From NCBI GenBank assembly GCA_027075825.1, contig JALSZZ010000015.1, positions 1-6,091 of the forward strand: a stretch of DNA of 6,091 bases. The letters are read 5' to 3'. The position numbers and the translations under genes were made by a program. The DNA is from Mariprofundaceae bacterium. GTDB lineage: Bacteria > Pseudomonadota > Zetaproteobacteria > Mariprofundales > Mariprofundaceae. The notes beneath the pieces were generated by a model. The model was not told the origin of the DNA. It searched no databases and saw only the letters and a list, made by a program, of their open reading frames with translations. How positions within the stretch are numbered: the stretch's first letter is position 1; each line of letters begins with the position of its first letter. Positions 4,926-6,091 of the stretch are shown here, piece after piece.

Positions 4926-6011
4926 ATGAGTATTGTTGCCTTTGTCAGCGGCCATGGCTTTGGCCATCTGGCGCAAATCACCCCGCTTCTGCATCTGCTG
5001 AAGCAGCGTTTTCCTGACTGGCCGCTGTATATTCGCAGCAGCCTGTCTCCCGAAATCATCAACAGCCGTCTGCATGTCCCCTGCACGCTGTTAGCCGGAG
5101 AAGTGGATGTGGGCGTGGTGCAACAGAGCGCAATTTGTGAGGACTGGCTGACGACGGGGCAACGGGCGGCTGACTTTTTTGCGCCCGCGCTGTTTGCGCA
5201 ACGTGTGCAGGCCGAGGCGGAACGACTGGCCGCACTGAAGCCCCGCCTTGTTCTGTCTGATATTTCGCCGCTGGCTTTTCCTGTGGCTGATGCGCTGGAT
5301 CTGCCTTCTGTGGCAATCGCCAACCTGGACTGGCATGATATTTATCAGCCTGTCTTGCAAACAACGCACCCTGAAGTGCTGCAAACGCTGACGGCAGCTC
5401 ACGCCAGGGCAGATTTGTTGCTGCGCATGCCCTGGCATCTGCCGATGCAGACCTTTCCTCGTATCGTGGATATACCTTTATTACCGCAGCCTTGTCGCAT
5501 CAGTCGGCAGAAGGTGCGCCAGCAACTGGGATTGTGCGATGAACAACGGACGGTGGTGCTGGTATTATTTGGCGGTACGCCAGTGCCCGCCATGGATTTG
5601 CAGGCACTGGCGGATATGCGCGAGTATCTGTTTTTGTTTTTCTCCTGGCCGGAAGGTGTTGCTTTGCCTGTGAATGTTCGCAGCCTGGATTTCGGCAAGC
5701 CCTTTTCATCAAGGGTAGTGATGCATGGCTGTGATCTTGTACTGTGCAAACCCGGCTATGGCGTGCTCAGTGAGGCATGGAATGAAGGCATTCCCGTGGT
5801 TTATGCGCCGCGTCCGGGATTTGCGGAATACGCCTGCATGCATGACTGGTTGCAACAGCATGCACCGGCGGTGCTGATTGACGAAGAAGCATTACGCACC
5901 GCAAACTGGCGAGCGGCGCTGGTACAGGCGCAAACATACCCTCACCGCTGGCCGACACTGGCACCTCAGGCAGAGCAAGCCATGCTGGATGCCATGGTGT
6001 CCCTGCTCTGA
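4926..6011 (+). CDS. GT-B-fold glycosyltransferase-like protein (GHGFGH type)
   Basis: A complete 361-residue protein resembling the GT28-like family that also includes the N-terminal domain of plant L-arabinokinase and many uncharacterised bacterial proteins. After the first strand (IVAFVSG) comes GHGFGH (9-14), the loop typical of this group. LVLSDISPLA (108-117) and VAIANLDWHD (129-138) complete the N-terminal domain. The C-terminal domain has VLVLFGG (211-217) and the donor-binding signature CKPGYGVLSEAW (274-285), followed by GIPVVYAPRPGFAEYA (288-303). There is no signal peptide or membrane helix. Its sequence is visibly more G+C-rich than the polysaccharide genes. ATG 4926 starts the fold directly, but the ribosome-binding site is poor and the upstream DNA is mobile-element end, so its native promoter may be lost. 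Substrate unknown; a glycosyltransferase fold is well supported, activity is inferred. Confidence 0.85.
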   Translation: MSIVAFVSGHGFGHLAQITPLLHLLKQRFPDWPLYIRSSLSPEIINSRLHVPCTLLAGEVDVGVVQQSAICEDWLTTGQRAADFFAPALFAQRVQAEAERLAALKPRLVLSDISPLAFPVADALDLPSVAIANLDWHDIYQPVLQTTHPEVLQTLTAAHARADLLLRMPWHLPMQTFPRIVDIPLLPQPCRISRQKVRQQLGLCDEQRTVVLVLFGGTPVPAMDLQALADMREYLFLFFSWPEGVALPVNVRSLDFGKPFSSRVVMHGCDLVLCKPGYGVLSEAWNEGIPVVYAPRPGFAEYACMHDWLQQHAPAVLIDEEALRTANWRAALVQAQTYPHRWPTLAPQAEQAMLDAMVSLL

Positions 6012-6091
6012 ATGATGAAATGTTATCGCCAAAGCATGCTTGCTCTGCAATTCTGGACGCGGTTGCCTGTGCCTGCCTTGCCCAATGTCAG
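6012..6091 (+). CDS. cobS: Probable cobalamin synthase CobS, N-terminal start (partial)
   Basis: An open frame begins with ATG ATG immediately after the TGA (6009-6011) of the glycosyltransferase-like gene and runs off the window end. The 26 complete codons include MLALQFWTRLPVPALP, which matches the characteristic opening of CobS (adenosylcobinamide-GDP ribazoletransferase), usually LLLALQFLTRLPVP. CobS is a membrane enzyme that joins the nucleotide loop to the corrin ring in the last steps of cobalamin synthesis. There is no clear ribosome-binding site, so coupling to the preceding gene is likely; ATG 6036 is an alternative start. The call rests on one short conserved motif. Confidence 0.68.
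   Translation, partial: MMKCYRQSMLALQFWTRLPVPALPNV

Noticed and set aside
4829..5438. Long minus-strand open frames opposite the GHGFGH gene
   Set aside because: They are low-complexity Ser/Arg/Ala-rich translations typical of antisense frames in G+C-richer genes. The plus strand has a coherent GT-B protein.
1..6091. tRNA, rRNA, CRISPR array or toxin-antitoxin module
   Set aside because: No repeat-spacer pattern, cloverleaf-like sequence or paired small genes were seen on either strand by eye.

Overview
The window looks like the downstream end of a proteobacterial surface-polysaccharide (O-antigen, capsule or exopolysaccharide type) gene cluster, a zone of decayed mobile DNA, and then a different and more G+C-rich stretch that probably belongs to the stable chromosome. 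No taxonomic marker is present. Shine-Dalgarno sites, gene style and the start of a cobS-like gene fit a Gram-negative bacterium (gamma- or betaproteobacteria); this is inference.

Region 1 (1-3930, all + strand) is one tightly packed transcription unit. It holds the C-terminal end of a membrane protein (1-153), an FkbM-type SAM-dependent methyltransferase (150-938), a GT2 glycosyltransferase (931-1821), a GT4 glycosyltransferase (about 1815-3035) and a PAPS-type sulfotransferase (about 3022-3930). Each gene overlaps the next by 4 to 14 nt, so translation is probably coupled. Two genes appear to begin with non-ATG codons. Together they would add sugars to a cell-surface or secreted glycan and decorate it with a methyl group and a sulfate. 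The polymer itself cannot be named from this sequence.

Region 2 (3931-4925) has no intact gene. It holds a frameshifted, internally deleted and 5'-truncated transposase relic resembling the IS1634 group (minus strand, 3997 to about 4744). This is followed by a 163-bp miniature element (4745-4907) with perfect 23-bp terminal inverted repeats. A third copy of the element's tip (4908-4921) abuts it head to head, making a 28-bp perfect palindrome that ends 4 nt before the next start codon. A 17-bp sequence inside the miniature element recurs just after the sulfotransferase stop.

Region 3 (4926-6091, + strand) encodes a complete GT-B-fold glycosyltransferase-like protein of the kind with an N-terminal GHGFGH motif. 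Directly after its stop come the first codons of a probable cobS (cobalamin synthase), cut by the window end. The abrupt change in composition and function across the mobile-element zone suggests it marks the edge of an acquired polysaccharide island.
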